From contig DAHVDE010000026.1 in assembly GCA_027313705.1 (NCBI GenBank), positions 62,001 through 126,000 on the forward strand: a stretch of 64,000 nt of DNA. The letters are read 5' to 3'. The notes beneath the pieces are model-generated. The model did not search any database, was not told the origin of the DNA, and saw nothing but the letters and a program-made list of their open reading frames with translations. The DNA is from Actinomycetota bacterium (GTDB taxonomy: Bacteria; Actinomycetota; Actinomycetes; Streptosporangiales; Streptosporangiaceae). Numbering within the stretch: position 1 is the first letter of the stretch; each line of letters opens with the position of its first letter. Made by a program: the position numbers and the translations under genes. This document shows, one piece after another, positions 8,001 through 16,966 of this stretch.

Positions 8001-9056
8001 ATGTCACGTCGCGCCGTCACACTGCTCATCGCGAGCGCCGGGGTCATCGGAGCGCTTCTCATAGCCGCGCTTATCCCCGTGCCCTACGTGTCGCTGATGC
8101 CGGGCCCGACGTTCAACACGCTTGGCAGCCAGGGCAGTCCGGCAGGCAAGAAAGCCGTTCCGCTCATCCAGATCTCAGGCCGCCGCACGTTCCCGACCGA
8201 CGGTCATCTCAATATGGTAACGGTTTCTTACATCGGCGGGCCTGGCTATCGTCCGCCGTTCAATGTCTTCGCGGCTATTGCGTCCTGGCTTAATCCGAAC
8301 AACGCGGTCGTGCCTGAGCAAGAACTTTTCCCGCCAGGCCAGTCGCAGCAGCAGGTGAACAGGCAGGACACCGAGGAGATGGCCGGCTCGCAGCAGGCGG
8401 CCACGGCGGCGGCGCTCTGCCAGCTCAAGATCAAGTTCACCACTGACAGCACGGTCACCAACACGATCAAAGGGCTGCCGGCCTACGGCGTGCTGCATGC
8501 GGGCGACGTCATCGAGGCGGTCGGCGGCACTCCGGTGAGCTGTCAGGCAAGCGTCGGGTCATTGATCCAGGCCAGGCAGGCAGGCCGGCCGGTCAGGCTG
8601 ACGGTCAGGCGGGCGGGCAAGCTGATGAACGTCACCTTGCGCACGGTCAAGTCGGGCGGCGTCCCGGTAATCGGCGTGAACGTCGTGGTGTCCTTTGTGT
8701 TTCCCTTCAGGGTGAAGATCAATCTCAGCGATGTCGGCGGGCCAAGCGCCGGAATGATGTTCGCACTCGGCATCATCGACAAGCTGACGCCGATGAACCT
8801 CACCGACGGCAAGTTCATCGCGGGCACCGGTGAAATCGCCGAGAACGGCACCGTCGCCCCGATCGGCGGGATACAGCAGAAAATGGTCGCGGCCAGGGCG
8901 GCAGGCGCGACTGTCTTCCTGACTCCGGCAAGCAACTGCCCGGACACCGCGGGCGCGGTGCCTCCCGGCCTCCGGCTGATCAAGGTGAGCACGCTGAGCG
9001 GCGCCATCGCCGCGCTCAAGGCTCTCAACGCCGGCCGCCGGGTACCTGGCTGCTAG
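8001..9056 (+). CDS. Membrane-anchored PDZ / Lon-like serine protease (YlbL family)
   Basis: 351 residues. A signal-anchor (residues 8-30) is followed by a PDZ domain (about 125-205) and a Lon-type proteolytic domain. The Ser-Lys dyad is visible as VGGPSAGMMFALG and GIQQKMVAARAAGA. The active domain should lie outside the membrane. It corresponds to Rv3194c/YlbL and is followed by the UPF0182 gene, as in Mycobacterium. TAGCCT, which includes the moaE stop, lies 7 bases before the ATG, so the gene may have a leaderless transcript as well as read-through from moaE. Confidence 0.9.
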   Translation: MSRRAVTLLIASAGVIGALLIAALIPVPYVSLMPGPTFNTLGSQGSPAGKKAVPLIQISGRRTFPTDGHLNMVTVSYIGGPGYRPPFNVFAAIASWLNPNNAVVPEQELFPPGQSQQQVNRQDTEEMAGSQQAATAAALCQLKIKFTTDSTVTNTIKGLPAYGVLHAGDVIEAVGGTPVSCQASVGSLIQARQAGRPVRLTVRRAGKLMNVTLRTVKSGGVPVIGVNVVVSFVFPFRVKINLSDVGGPSAGMMFALGIIDKLTPMNLTDGKFIAGTGEIAENGTVAPIGGIQQKMVAARAAGATVFLTPASNCPDTAGAVPPGLRLIKVSTLSGAIAALKALNAGRRVPGC

Positions 9057-9158
9057 GCGATAAAGGGCCGGCCACTAGGGTGTCCGGCTCTTAGGCAATA
9101 GGCTGCACTGACGTCGTAGGGTCGGCTTGCGAGGGGATGTGCTCAGAAGGGAAGATTC

Positions 9159-12068
9159 GTGGCTTTCCGAGTTCCTGGCCCGCAGCATGCAGGTGCCGGC
9201 CGCCAAGTGACCGTGCCGCGCTGGCCGAGGTACGTGATACCAACCGCCATCGTCATCGTGGCTGCCGCGATCGGAATATCAGTCGTCGCCGGAATCTGGA
9301 CCGACTTCCTGTGGTTCTCATCCGTTCACCAGACGCAAGTATTCGAGACGACTTACGGCACCAAATGGATGCTGTTCCTGGTGACCGCCGTCCTCATGAT
9401 CACGATCATCGGCGCGAACCTGGTACTTGCCTACCGCATGCGGCCCAAGGAACCGCCCTCAGGGCCCGAGCATCAAGGCGTCGAGGCGTACCGGCAGGCC
9501 ATCGACCCGCACCGGCGCGGTGCCGCCATCGTGGTACTGGGGCTCATCGGGCTGGTCGGAGGACTCACTGCGGCCGGCAACTGGCAGACCTGGCTGCTGT
9601 TCATCAACCGGGTGCCGTTCGGAGTCACCGATCCGCAGTTCCACCTTGACCTGTCGTTTTTCATCAACGTCTATCCATTTCTTCGGATGGCTCTCTCCTT
9701 CCTGTTCGCCACCGTGCTGCTTTCCATCGTGCTCGCTACCGCCGTGCACGTGCTCTACGGCGGGCTCCGCCTGGCCAGGCACGCCCAGCCGACGAGGGCG
9801 GCCAGGGCTCACCTGTTCGTGCTCGTCGGCATCTTCGTCGCGCTGAAGGCCGTCGCCTACTGGGTGGACAGGTACGGCATCGACTTCAGCCAGCGCGGCG
9901 TCGTGCAGACCGGCGCCTCTTACACCGACGTGCACGCCGTGCTGCCGGCCAAGACCGTGCTCGCCGTGATCGCGGTCATCTGCGCCGTTCTCTTCCTGGC
10001 TGGCGCGGTCAGGCGCGGCTCGCTGCTTCCCGCGATGGGCTTCGGGCTGCTCGTCTTGTCGGCCGTGCTGATCGGCGGCGTCTACCCGTTCGTCATACAG
10101 CAGTTCGTGGTGAAGCCGAACCAGGCGGTCAAGGAACGCCCGTACATCGCGCGGGAGATCTTCAATACCAGAGCGGCCTACGGCGTGAACGGCGCCCAGG
10201 TGATCAGCTACCCGGCCAGTTCCACCGAGAAGCCGGCCACCCTGGCTGCGCAGGCAGCCGCCATGCCTGACCTCCGGTTGATCGACCAGGACGTAATCTC
10301 CACCGCCTTCCAGCAGTTGCAGCAGGTCAAGAGCTACTATCAGTTTGCCGGCGTGCTCGGCATGGACAGGTACCAGGTAGGCGCGGGCAAGCAGCCGCAG
10401 GACATGGTCGTCGGCGTCAGGGACATGGCCGGCCCGCCAGCCGGCCAGGGCACCTGGATCAACACGCACCTGATCTACACTCACGGCTACGGGTTCGTCG
10501 CGGCCAGCGCCTCAACCGCGCAGCCGGACGGTAACCCGCAGTTCACGGAAAGCGACCTGCCGCCCACCGGGGTTCTCGGCAACTTCCAGCCGAGGATCTA
10601 CTTCGGTGACGCTGGCACCAGTTACGTCATCGCCGACACCAGGCAGCCAGAACTTGACTACCCCACCGAGAACAACGGCGGTCAGCAGAACAATCACTAT
10701 GGCGGCGGTGGCGGCGTTTCTATCGGCTCGTTCGGCAGGCGACTGCTTTACGCGATCAGGTTCCGCGAGCTTAACATCTTGCTCTCTGGCTCGATCGACG
10801 CCAACTCGCGGATACTTTACGTGCGGAACCCGCTGGCGCGGGTCGCCAAGGTGGCCCCGTTCCTTACCCTGGACTCCGACCCCTACCCCGTGATCGAGAA
10901 CGGCCAGATCGTCTGGGTAGTCGATGGTTACACCGCGACGGACAACTATCCGTACTCCGAGCGGATCAATCTTGGGCAGGCCACGTCGAACACCTTCAGC
11001 CCTGGTGGCCTCGCGACCGGCCCGAATGGCGGCGTGGTCAACTACCTGCGCAATTCGGTCAAGGCAACTGTGAACGCCTATACCGGGGCGGTGCACCTCT
11101 ACCAGTGGGGTCCGGCTAACCCGCTGCTTTCTGCCTGGGAGAAGGCCTTTCCCGGCCTCGTCCAGCCGCAGAAGGACATACCTGCGGCGCTGCTACCGCA
11201 TTTGCGTTATCCGGAGGTGCTTTTCGACGCGCAGCGCCAGGTGCTCACCCAGTTTCATGTGCGCCAGCCGGCAGCCTTCTATGGCGGCCAGAACTTCTGG
11301 GCCATTCCCAACGATCCGACCGCACCTGAGAGTTACCAGGTCAGCCAGCCGCCTTATTATTTCACCTTGCAGATGCCGGGCTCGAGCGCTCCTGAGTTCT
11401 CGCTGAGCACCTCGTTCACGCCGAAGGGCAGGCCCAACCTGGCCGCATTCATGGCCGTCAACAGCAATCCTCAGAGCCGCGATTACGGTCGCATCGAGAT
11501 CCTCCAGCTGCCGCAGAATACGGCCATCCCTGGACCGCAGACGATCCAGAGCAACTTCGAGTCTTACGTCCGCGCTTCGGTAGAACTGACCCAGCTACGC
11601 AAGGGCGGTTCCGAGGTGACGCTAGGTAACCTGATCACGGTGCCGCTCGGCGGCGGCCTGCTGTCCGTCGAGCCGGTGTACGTGCAGGCGTCTTCGCAGC
11701 TCAATACGGGCTCTTTCCCGCAGCTTAAAGAGGTGTTCACCTACTACAACGGCACGGTCGGCTTCGATAGCACGCTGGCCGGGTCGCTGGCGCAGTCGAT
11801 CACCGCGGTCGGCCCGCAGACCATTGGCACGCCATCGTCGCCAGGCGGCCAGGTCAACGCGGTCGTGCTCGGGTACCTCGCGCAGGCGCAGAGGTACTAC
11901 AACCAGGCGCAGGCCGCATTGCACGATAATCCACCTAATTTCCAGCTTTACGGTCAGGACATCACCAAGATGAAGACCGCGCTCGACCAGGCTCAGCAAG
12001 CCGCGAAGAGCACCGGCAGCAGGAAGACACCAGGCAAGCCGAGCCCGTCGCCTTCGGCGTCGCCGTAG
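9159..12068 (+). CDS. UPF0182 family large membrane protein
   Basis: 969 residues matching the UPF0182 (COG1615) family in length and layout (Rv3193c position). The N-terminal 300 residues hold about seven hydrophobic segments. A large extracytoplasmic domain follows, containing ERPYIAREIFNTRAAY and YQVGAGKQPQDMVVGVR-type conserved stretches and a Gly-rich loop (NNHYGGGGGVS). The C-terminus is Ser/Pro-rich and disordered. The GTG start has GAAGGGA about 7 bases upstream. The molecular function is not established. Confidence 0.9.
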   Translation: MAFRVPGPQHAGAGRQVTVPRWPRYVIPTAIVIVAAAIGISVVAGIWTDFLWFSSVHQTQVFETTYGTKWMLFLVTAVLMITIIGANLVLAYRMRPKEPPSGPEHQGVEAYRQAIDPHRRGAAIVVLGLIGLVGGLTAAGNWQTWLLFINRVPFGVTDPQFHLDLSFFINVYPFLRMALSFLFATVLLSIVLATAVHVLYGGLRLARHAQPTRAARAHLFVLVGIFVALKAVAYWVDRYGIDFSQRGVVQTGASYTDVHAVLPAKTVLAVIAVICAVLFLAGAVRRGSLLPAMGFGLLVLSAVLIGGVYPFVIQQFVVKPNQAVKERPYIAREIFNTRAAYGVNGAQVISYPASSTEKPATLAAQAAAMPDLRLIDQDVISTAFQQLQQVKSYYQFAGVLGMDRYQVGAGKQPQDMVVGVRDMAGPPAGQGTWINTHLIYTHGYGFVAASASTAQPDGNPQFTESDLPPTGVLGNFQPRIYFGDAGTSYVIADTRQPELDYPTENNGGQQNNHYGGGGGVSIGSFGRRLLYAIRFRELNILLSGSIDANSRILYVRNPLARVAKVAPFLTLDSDPYPVIENGQIVWVVDGYTATDNYPYSERINLGQATSNTFSPGGLATGPNGGVVNYLRNSVKATVNAYTGAVHLYQWGPANPLLSAWEKAFPGLVQPQKDIPAALLPHLRYPEVLFDAQRQVLTQFHVRQPAAFYGGQNFWAIPNDPTAPESYQVSQPPYYFTLQMPGSSAPEFSLSTSFTPKGRPNLAAFMAVNSNPQSRDYGRIEILQLPQNTAIPGPQTIQSNFESYVRASVELTQLRKGGSEVTLGNLITVPLGGGLLSVEPVYVQASSQLNTGSFPQLKEVFTYYNGTVGFDSTLAGSLAQSITAVGPQTIGTPSSPGGQVNAVVLGYLAQAQRYYNQAQAALHDNPPNFQLYGQDITKMKTALDQAQQAAKSTGSRKTPGKPSPSPSASP

Positions 12069-12080
12069 TTCGCCGTAGTG
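12061..12080 (+). repeat. 10-bp direct duplication over the UPF0182 stop codon
   Basis: CGCCGTAGTT (12061-12070) is followed directly by CGCCGTAGTG. The first unit contains the stop TAG, and the second repeats TAG in the +1 frame. Confidence 0.6.
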
Positions 12081-12387
12081 CTGCGCGGGGCCGTCCGGCG
12101 GCGTCGTCCGGTGGCGATGTCCGGTCAGTGTCGGCCCGGTGACGATGTGGTATCGCCGGGACGGCGATCAGGTGGCATGGCGTCACGGCAGTTACGGAAA
12201 CCGGCAAACGTCGCGCTTGCCATGCCACGCGGCGCCCGCTGAGGGCGTAGGCTCGTTGGCAGCGGGGACATCCGGGAGGGCGAAATTCACTGTGGCTGCT
12301 CCCGAACGTCATGCAGATGCTGCCGGACACGCTGCCGTGAGGGCAGGTGCGCTCCGGCCAATGCCAGAGGAAGGAGCCTGACGCGCA
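12069..12387 (+). other. Intergenic region with an inverted repeat, no clear gene
   Basis: GTGGCATGG (12172-12180) and CCATGCCAC (12220-12228) form a 9-bp inverted repeat around a 39-base spacer, possibly a terminator for the UPF0182 gene. A 29-codon frame from GTG 12292 to TGA 12381 ends 6 bases before the next gene, but I cannot show it is translated. Confidence 0.35.
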
Positions 12388-13524
12388 GTGGGCCCTCGTG
12401 TGCTCGTGGACGCGACCGGCGTGCCCGCTGACCGCGGTGCGCTCGGCCGGTACGTAGACGGTCTAGTCGATGCGCTATCCGCAGAAGGCGCTGACCTGGC
12501 GATTGCCTGTCAGCGCGCCGATGAGGAGCGCTATACCAGAATGCTGCCAGGCGCGCGGATCGTGCCTGGTCCGCCGGCCATCGCCCACCGCCCCGCCAGG
12601 CTCGCCTGGGAACAGAGCGGACTTCCCCTGGTCGCTACTCAGGTCGGCGCCGACGTCATTCACTCCCCGCACTACTCGATGCCGCTGCGGCCGGGCCTGC
12701 CGACCGTGGTGACCACTCACGACCTGACCTTCTTCACCGCGCCTGACGCGCATACCCCAGTGACGGCGACGTTCTACAAGGCCGCGATCCGCACCTCGAC
12801 CTGGCGGGCGACCCGGCTGATCGTGCCTTCGAAGGCCACCAGGGACGAGCTGGTCCGGGTGCTCGAGGCCGACTCGACGAAGATCGACGTCGCCTACCAC
12901 GGCGTTGACCACAACCTGTTCCGCCGTCCAGACGCTGTGCAACTCGACCGGGTGAACGGGAGACTTGGGCTGCACGGTCGCCCCTACGTCGCCTACCTCG
13001 GCAGCCTGGCACCGAGAAAGAACGTTCCCGCGCTGATCGCGGGCTGGGCGCAGGCGGTCGCCGACCTGCCTGAGCCGCCAGCCCTGGTGCTGGCCGGAGG
13101 CACCGGATGGAGTGATGAGGTCGACGAGGCAGTCGCCGCGGTGCCGGCCCAACTGCGACTGGTCAGGCCCGGCTACCTGCACTTCGCCGACTTGCCAGGG
13201 TTCTTCGGCGGCGCGCTTGTAGTTGCCTTTCCCAGCACCGGTGAAGGATTCGGCCTCCCCGTGCTTGAAGCGATGGCGTGCGGCGCACCCGTGCTCACCA
13301 CGCACAGGACCTCGCTTCCGGAGGTCGGCGGAGACGCGGTCGCCTACACCGAGCCAGACGCAGCCAGCATCAAGACCGCTCTGCGTGCCCTCATCGACGA
13401 CAAGGCGCAGCGTGAGGCCCTCGGCCGGGCCGGCTATGCGAGGTCGCAGGAATTTACCTGGAAGGTATCGGCGCATGCGCACCTTGCCTGCTATGAGCGC
13501 GCCGCAGCGGCTGGGCAAGGGTAG
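12388..13524 (+). CDS. GT4-family glycosyltransferase
   Basis: 378 residues of a GT-B fold enzyme using an NDP-sugar donor. The N-terminal domain holds the acceptor side (VTTHDLTFF), the linker has YVAYLGSLAPRKN, and the donor site shows the E-x7-E motif in STGEGFGLPVLEAMACG. The GTG start has AAGGAG upstream. It sits directly before a mannose-1-phosphate guanylyltransferase-like gene (11 bp), so GDP-mannose is a plausible donor, though the acceptor is unknown. Confidence 0.85.
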   Translation: MGPRVLVDATGVPADRGALGRYVDGLVDALSAEGADLAIACQRADEERYTRMLPGARIVPGPPAIAHRPARLAWEQSGLPLVATQVGADVIHSPHYSMPLRPGLPTVVTTHDLTFFTAPDAHTPVTATFYKAAIRTSTWRATRLIVPSKATRDELVRVLEADSTKIDVAYHGVDHNLFRRPDAVQLDRVNGRLGLHGRPYVAYLGSLAPRKNVPALIAGWAQAVADLPEPPALVLAGGTGWSDEVDEAVAAVPAQLRLVRPGYLHFADLPGFFGGALVVAFPSTGEGFGLPVLEAMACGAPVLTTHRTSLPEVGGDAVAYTEPDAASIKTALRALIDDKAQREALGRAGYARSQEFTWKVSAHAHLACYERAAAAGQG

Positions 13525-13535
13525 TCTCGCTGGTC

Positions 13536-14648
13536 ATGTCGACCGTTGAAAATCAGACTGCGCATGAGGCCGGCGAGCTTGAAGCGATCATGCTGGTCGG
13601 CGGCCAGGGCACCAGGCTGCGCCCGCTGACCATCGGAGTTCCTAAGCCGCTGCTGCCCACGGCGGGCGTTCCGTTCCTCGCCCACCAGCTCGCGCGCGCG
13701 GCGCAGGCCGGAGTTACCCGGATAATCATGGCCACCGCCTACCGGGCCGAGATGTTCGCCGAGGTCTTCGGCGACGGCACCGGATTCGGCCTGGAGATCG
13801 TGTACGTGCACGAAACCGAGCCGCTCGGCACTGGCGGCGGCATCAGGAACGCCGCCGCGAGCCTGCGCAGCGGCCCTGACGAGCCCGTGGTCGTGCTCAA
13901 CGGCGACATCCTCAGCGGCCACGACCTGTCTGCCCAGCTCGACCTGCACCGCAAGACCGATGCCGCGGTCACGCTCCACCTCGTAGAGGTACCCGACCCG
14001 GCCCGTTTCGGCTGCGTGCCGACCGACTTCGACGGCCGGGTCACCGCCTTCCTTGAGAAGACGCCGAACCCGGTCACCAATCAGATCAACGCCGGCTGCT
14101 ACGTCTTCACCAGGCGTTACATCGACGCGATGCCAGCCGGGCAGGTGCTTTCCGTCGAGCGGAACACGTTCCCTGACCTGATCGCCGCAGGCGAGACGAT
14201 CATGGGTTTCGTCGAATCCGCGTACTGGCTGGACGTGGGCACGCCTGAGGCCTACGTGCGTGGCTCATGTGACCTCGTGCTCGGCGAACTTTCCTCGCCG
14301 GCGGTGCCGGGAGCCACCGGATCGTCGCTGCTGCTGCCAGGTGCCTCCGCCGACCCGTCGGCGACGCTCTGCGGCGGCACGGTCCTCGGTTCGGGAAGCA
14401 GCGTAGGCGCAGGCGCCATGGTGGACGGCTCGGTTATCTTCGACGGCGTGCGGATCGGCGCTGGCGCGCAGGTGACCGCCAGCGTGATCGGCTCAGGCGC
14501 GAAGGTCGGCGATGGCGCGATACTTGATGGCGTGGTCATCGGCACGGGGGCCGACATAGCTGGCGGTAACGAGCTGAGGCACGGGCTGCGGGTCTGGCCG
14601 GGGGTCACGCTTCCAGGCACGGCGGTCAGGTTCTCGACCGATGCCTGA
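13536..14648 (+). CDS. Mannose-1-phosphate guanylyltransferase-like nucleotidyltransferase
   Basis: Activates a sugar phosphate to an NDP-sugar, probably GDP-mannose. The N-terminal NTP-transferase domain has LVGGQGTRLRPLT and PKPLLP, a G-rich LGTGGGIRNA loop and the metal Asp in VVLNGDILSG. The C-terminal 90 residues are left-handed beta-helix hexapeptide repeats (SGSSVGAGAMVDGSV). Substrate assignment rests on similarity to actinobacterial ManC-like proteins and on ManB at 34.5 kb. TAGTCT 8 bases before the ATG suggests its own leaderless start in addition to read-through from the GT4 gene. Confidence 0.82.
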   Translation: MSTVENQTAHEAGELEAIMLVGGQGTRLRPLTIGVPKPLLPTAGVPFLAHQLARAAQAGVTRIIMATAYRAEMFAEVFGDGTGFGLEIVYVHETEPLGTGGGIRNAAASLRSGPDEPVVVLNGDILSGHDLSAQLDLHRKTDAAVTLHLVEVPDPARFGCVPTDFDGRVTAFLEKTPNPVTNQINAGCYVFTRRYIDAMPAGQVLSVERNTFPDLIAAGETIMGFVESAYWLDVGTPEAYVRGSCDLVLGELSSPAVPGATGSSLLLPGASADPSATLCGGTVLGSGSSVGAGAMVDGSVIFDGVRIGAGAQVTASVIGSGAKVGDGAILDGVVIGTGADIAGGNELRHGLRVWPGVTLPGTAVRFSTDA

Positions 14649-14660
14649 CCTGGCCGGACG

Positions 14661-15626
14661 TTGACGCAGGCAGCTGAACCGGCCGCTGCCCGGTCGGCGC
14701 AGGCAGAGCGACGCTGGTCAGCCGCTTACGTGATCGACGTCAGATCGGTGCTCGCCGTGCACCGCCGCGGTTACGGCGATCCGGCTTTCGCTGTCGATGA
14801 CTCGGGTGCGATCTGGCGAGCCTGCCGAACGCCTGATGGCGCCGGTACGCTGCGCGTGGCCTGGCGGAGCTCGGCCGACCATGGCACGCTGGTGGCCGGC
14901 ACGGCCTGGGGACCAGGGGCCGGATGGCTGCTCGGCGCACTGCCCGCGATGGTCGGCGCCGACGACCGGCCGGAGGAATTCCGGCCGGCGCACCGGGTGC
15001 TGGCCGACATGGTCAGGCGGCGCGAGGGGTTCCGCGTCGGCAAGTCTGGCCTGGTGTTTGAGTCGCTGGTGCCCGCCGTGCTCGAGCAGAAGGTCGTCGG
15101 CAAGGAGGCGACCAGGGCCTGGCGGACGTTGCTGCGATGGTACGGCGAGCCGGCGCCAGGGCCGACGCCGCCAGTGCCGGCCGGGATGCGCGTGCCGCCA
15201 GGCCCGGCGGCCTGGGCGCAGGTGTCATCGTGGGACTGGCACAAGGCCGGAGTCGAGGCGGTGCGGGCCAGGACGATTGCCGGGGCGGCACGGGTCGCCG
15301 GAAGGCTCGAAGAGATCGTGTCGCTGCCACCGCGGGAGGCTGACCTGCGGTTGCGGTCACTGCCAGGAATCGGGGTCTGGACCTCGGCTGAGGTGCGGCA
15401 GCGCGCCTGCGGCGACGCCGACGCGGTGTCGGTAGGTGACTACCACTTGCCTAGCCTGGTCGGATGGGCGCTGGCTGGTCGGCCGGCCGACGACGCGGGA
15501 ATGCTTGAACTGCTCGCGCCCTATACGGGACACCGGCATCGGGCCAGCGTCCTCGCGGCCTCCGCCGGCCTAGGCCCGCCCCGGCGCGGCCCGCGCAACG
15601 CACCCAGAGACTACCGTGCAATATAA
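14661..15626 (+). CDS. AlkA-like DNA-3-methyladenine glycosylase (HhH-GPD)
   Basis: 321 residues. Base-excision repair of alkylated purines is the family role. The C-terminal half has the helix-hairpin-helix LRSLPGIGVWTSAEV followed by DADAVSVGDYHLPS, which carries the catalytic Asp. EQKVVGKEATRAW is the typical helical motif before it. The TTG start follows the previous gene by 12 bp. The same gene follows the nucleotidyltransferase in Streptomyces. Confidence 0.85.
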   Translation: MTQAAEPAAARSAQAERRWSAAYVIDVRSVLAVHRRGYGDPAFAVDDSGAIWRACRTPDGAGTLRVAWRSSADHGTLVAGTAWGPGAGWLLGALPAMVGADDRPEEFRPAHRVLADMVRRREGFRVGKSGLVFESLVPAVLEQKVVGKEATRAWRTLLRWYGEPAPGPTPPVPAGMRVPPGPAAWAQVSSWDWHKAGVEAVRARTIAGAARVAGRLEEIVSLPPREADLRLRSLPGIGVWTSAEVRQRACGDADAVSVGDYHLPSLVGWALAGRPADDAGMLELLAPYTGHRHRASVLAASAGLGPPRRGPRNAPRDYRAI

Positions 15627-15680
15627 CCCGCCCCGCCCCGCCCGCCCCGCCGCCCCGCCCCGGCCGGGGGCCAGGAGCCC

Positions 15681-15840
15681 CTGCGACGCCGCAACGTGGG
15701 GGTGCCGCCCCGCCCCGGCCCGGGCCGGGAGCCCCTGCGACGCCACAACGTGGGTGCCGGGGCACCTGCGACGCCGCAACGGGGGGGTGCCGCCGGGCCC
15801 GGCCGGGGCCGGGAGCGCCTGCGACGTCACAACGTGGGGT
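15681..15840 (+). repeat. Four dispersed copies of a GC-rich intergenic motif
   Basis: CTGCGACGCCGCAACGTGGG and close variants start at 15681, 15735, 15766 and 15819, spaced 54, 31 and 53 bp. The gap (15627-15875) is extremely C/G-rich and otherwise without a convincing gene. Open frames through it on both strands are artefacts of GC content. It looks like a short interspersed or REP-type element rather than a CRISPR, because spacing and sequence are irregular. Confidence 0.65.
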
Positions 15841-15959
15841 GCTGGGTGGGGCGGTGAAAGAGGGGAGGTTGGGCCATCTGGGGTGAGCGGCGGCGGGTAC
15901 GGGGGCTCGGGCTGGCGCCTGGGCGCCTTGAGCCAGGGCCACTGAACGCCATTACTGAC

Positions 15960-16898
15960 GTGGCCGGGGTGCGGGTCGGCCAGGTGACGATTGTCGAGGG
16001 CGCGGACATCCGCACAGGGGTGACGGCGATCGTGCCAGATGCGGTGGACAGGGCAGGGGGCGAACTGCCTGCCGGGCTGTTTGTCGGTAACGGCTACGGC
16101 AAGCTGGTCGGTGCGACCCAGTTGGCCGAGCTTGGCGTGCTCGAGACGCCGATCGTGCTGACCGGCACGCTTTCGGTGTTCCGTGCGGCGGACGCGCTCG
16201 TCACATACCTGATGAGCCTGCCTGGCAATTCCGGGCTGGTCTCGGTTAACCCGGTCGCGGGGGAGACCAACGACGGGTTCCTCTCCGACATCAGAGCCAG
16301 GCCGGTTACGGCGGATCATGTGCTCAGCGCCTTGTCAGGCGCCAGCGGCGGGCCGGTGGCGCAGGGGTGCGCTGGCGCGGGCACCGGGACTGCGGCCCTT
16401 GGCTTCAAGGGCGGGATCGGCTCGGCTTCGCGGGTGGCCTGGCTGGCTGACGGCCGGTCCTGCACGGTGGCGGCGCTCGTGCAGTCGAACTTTTCCGGCA
16501 CGCTGACCGTGCGGGGTGTTCGGTTCGAGCCGGCCAGGGGCGAGCCGCTGCCGGCGGCGGGCAACTCCTGCATGATCATTATCGCGACGGACCTGACGCT
16601 GGATTCCAGGCAGCTGACCAGGGTCGCCAGGCGGGCGGTCTTTTCGATGGGCACCGTCGGCTCTGACTTCGCGCCGCATAGCGGTGATTACGCGATCGCG
16701 TTCGCTACCTCGGAGCGGGCACGGGTGCATGACGACTTGCTCGGGCCGGTTTTCTCGGCGACGGCCGAGTCGGTAGCCGAGGCGATACTCGACTCGCTGT
16801 TCCTTGCCACCACGACGGTCGGCTATCTGGGACACGTCAAGCATGCCGTGCCCGCCGAGCGCGTGCTTGCGGCCTGCCGGCGAGCCGGAGTCGCCTGA
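15960..16898 (+). CDS. P1/S58-family peptidase (DmpA-like)
   Basis: An autoprocessing N-terminal nucleophile aminopeptidase-type protein. Recognisable stretches are AGVRVGQVTIVEG, LFVGNGYGKLVG, LVSVNPVAGETNDGFL and the nucleophile region ending NSCMIIIATDLTL. The annotated GTG at 15960 is the first canonical start, but the reading frame is open upstream to 15858 and encodes EPGPLNAITDVAGVRVG, the usual family N-terminus. The only positioned ribosome-binding sequence (AGAGGGGAGG, ending 15868) faces ATC 15876. The true start is therefore probably upstream and non-canonical, or a frameshift lies near 15880. The family is found widely; the substrate is unknown. Confidence 0.8.
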   Translation: MAGVRVGQVTIVEGADIRTGVTAIVPDAVDRAGGELPAGLFVGNGYGKLVGATQLAELGVLETPIVLTGTLSVFRAADALVTYLMSLPGNSGLVSVNPVAGETNDGFLSDIRARPVTADHVLSALSGASGGPVAQGCAGAGTGTAALGFKGGIGSASRVAWLADGRSCTVAALVQSNFSGTLTVRGVRFEPARGEPLPAAGNSCMIIIATDLTLDSRQLTRVARRAVFSMGTVGSDFAPHSGDYAIAFATSERARVHDDLLGPVFSATAESVAEAILDSLFLATTTVGYLGHVKHAVPAERVLAACRRAGVA

Positions 16899-16966
16899 GG
16901 TCAGGGTCGATGCGGGCTGCCATGCGACAATCGCGGTGCGGAACTGTCACCCACCTGGAGGATGCC

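Noticed and set aside
7300-8064. 254-codon plus-strand frame across the SDR end, moaE and the protease start
   Set aside because: It runs through three recognised genes in another frame and has Arg-rich nonsense composition.
9459-10484. 341-codon minus-strand frame inside the UPF0182 gene
   Set aside because: His/Asp-rich composition typical of an antisense shadow; the plus-strand membrane protein is clear.
12292-12381. 29-codon leader peptide before the GT4 gene
   Set aside because: The start has only a distant ribosome-binding-like sequence and no competing RNA structures; too weak to list as a gene.
15681-15840. Possible CRISPR array
   Set aside because: Copies are short, degenerate and unevenly spaced (54, 31, 53 bp), with GC-rich low-complexity linkers and no cas genes.
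15570-16319. Minus-strand frame with repeated HVVASQGL-like units
   Set aside because: The units are the translation of the GC-rich DNA repeats. The frame also runs antisense into the peptidase and has no start signal.
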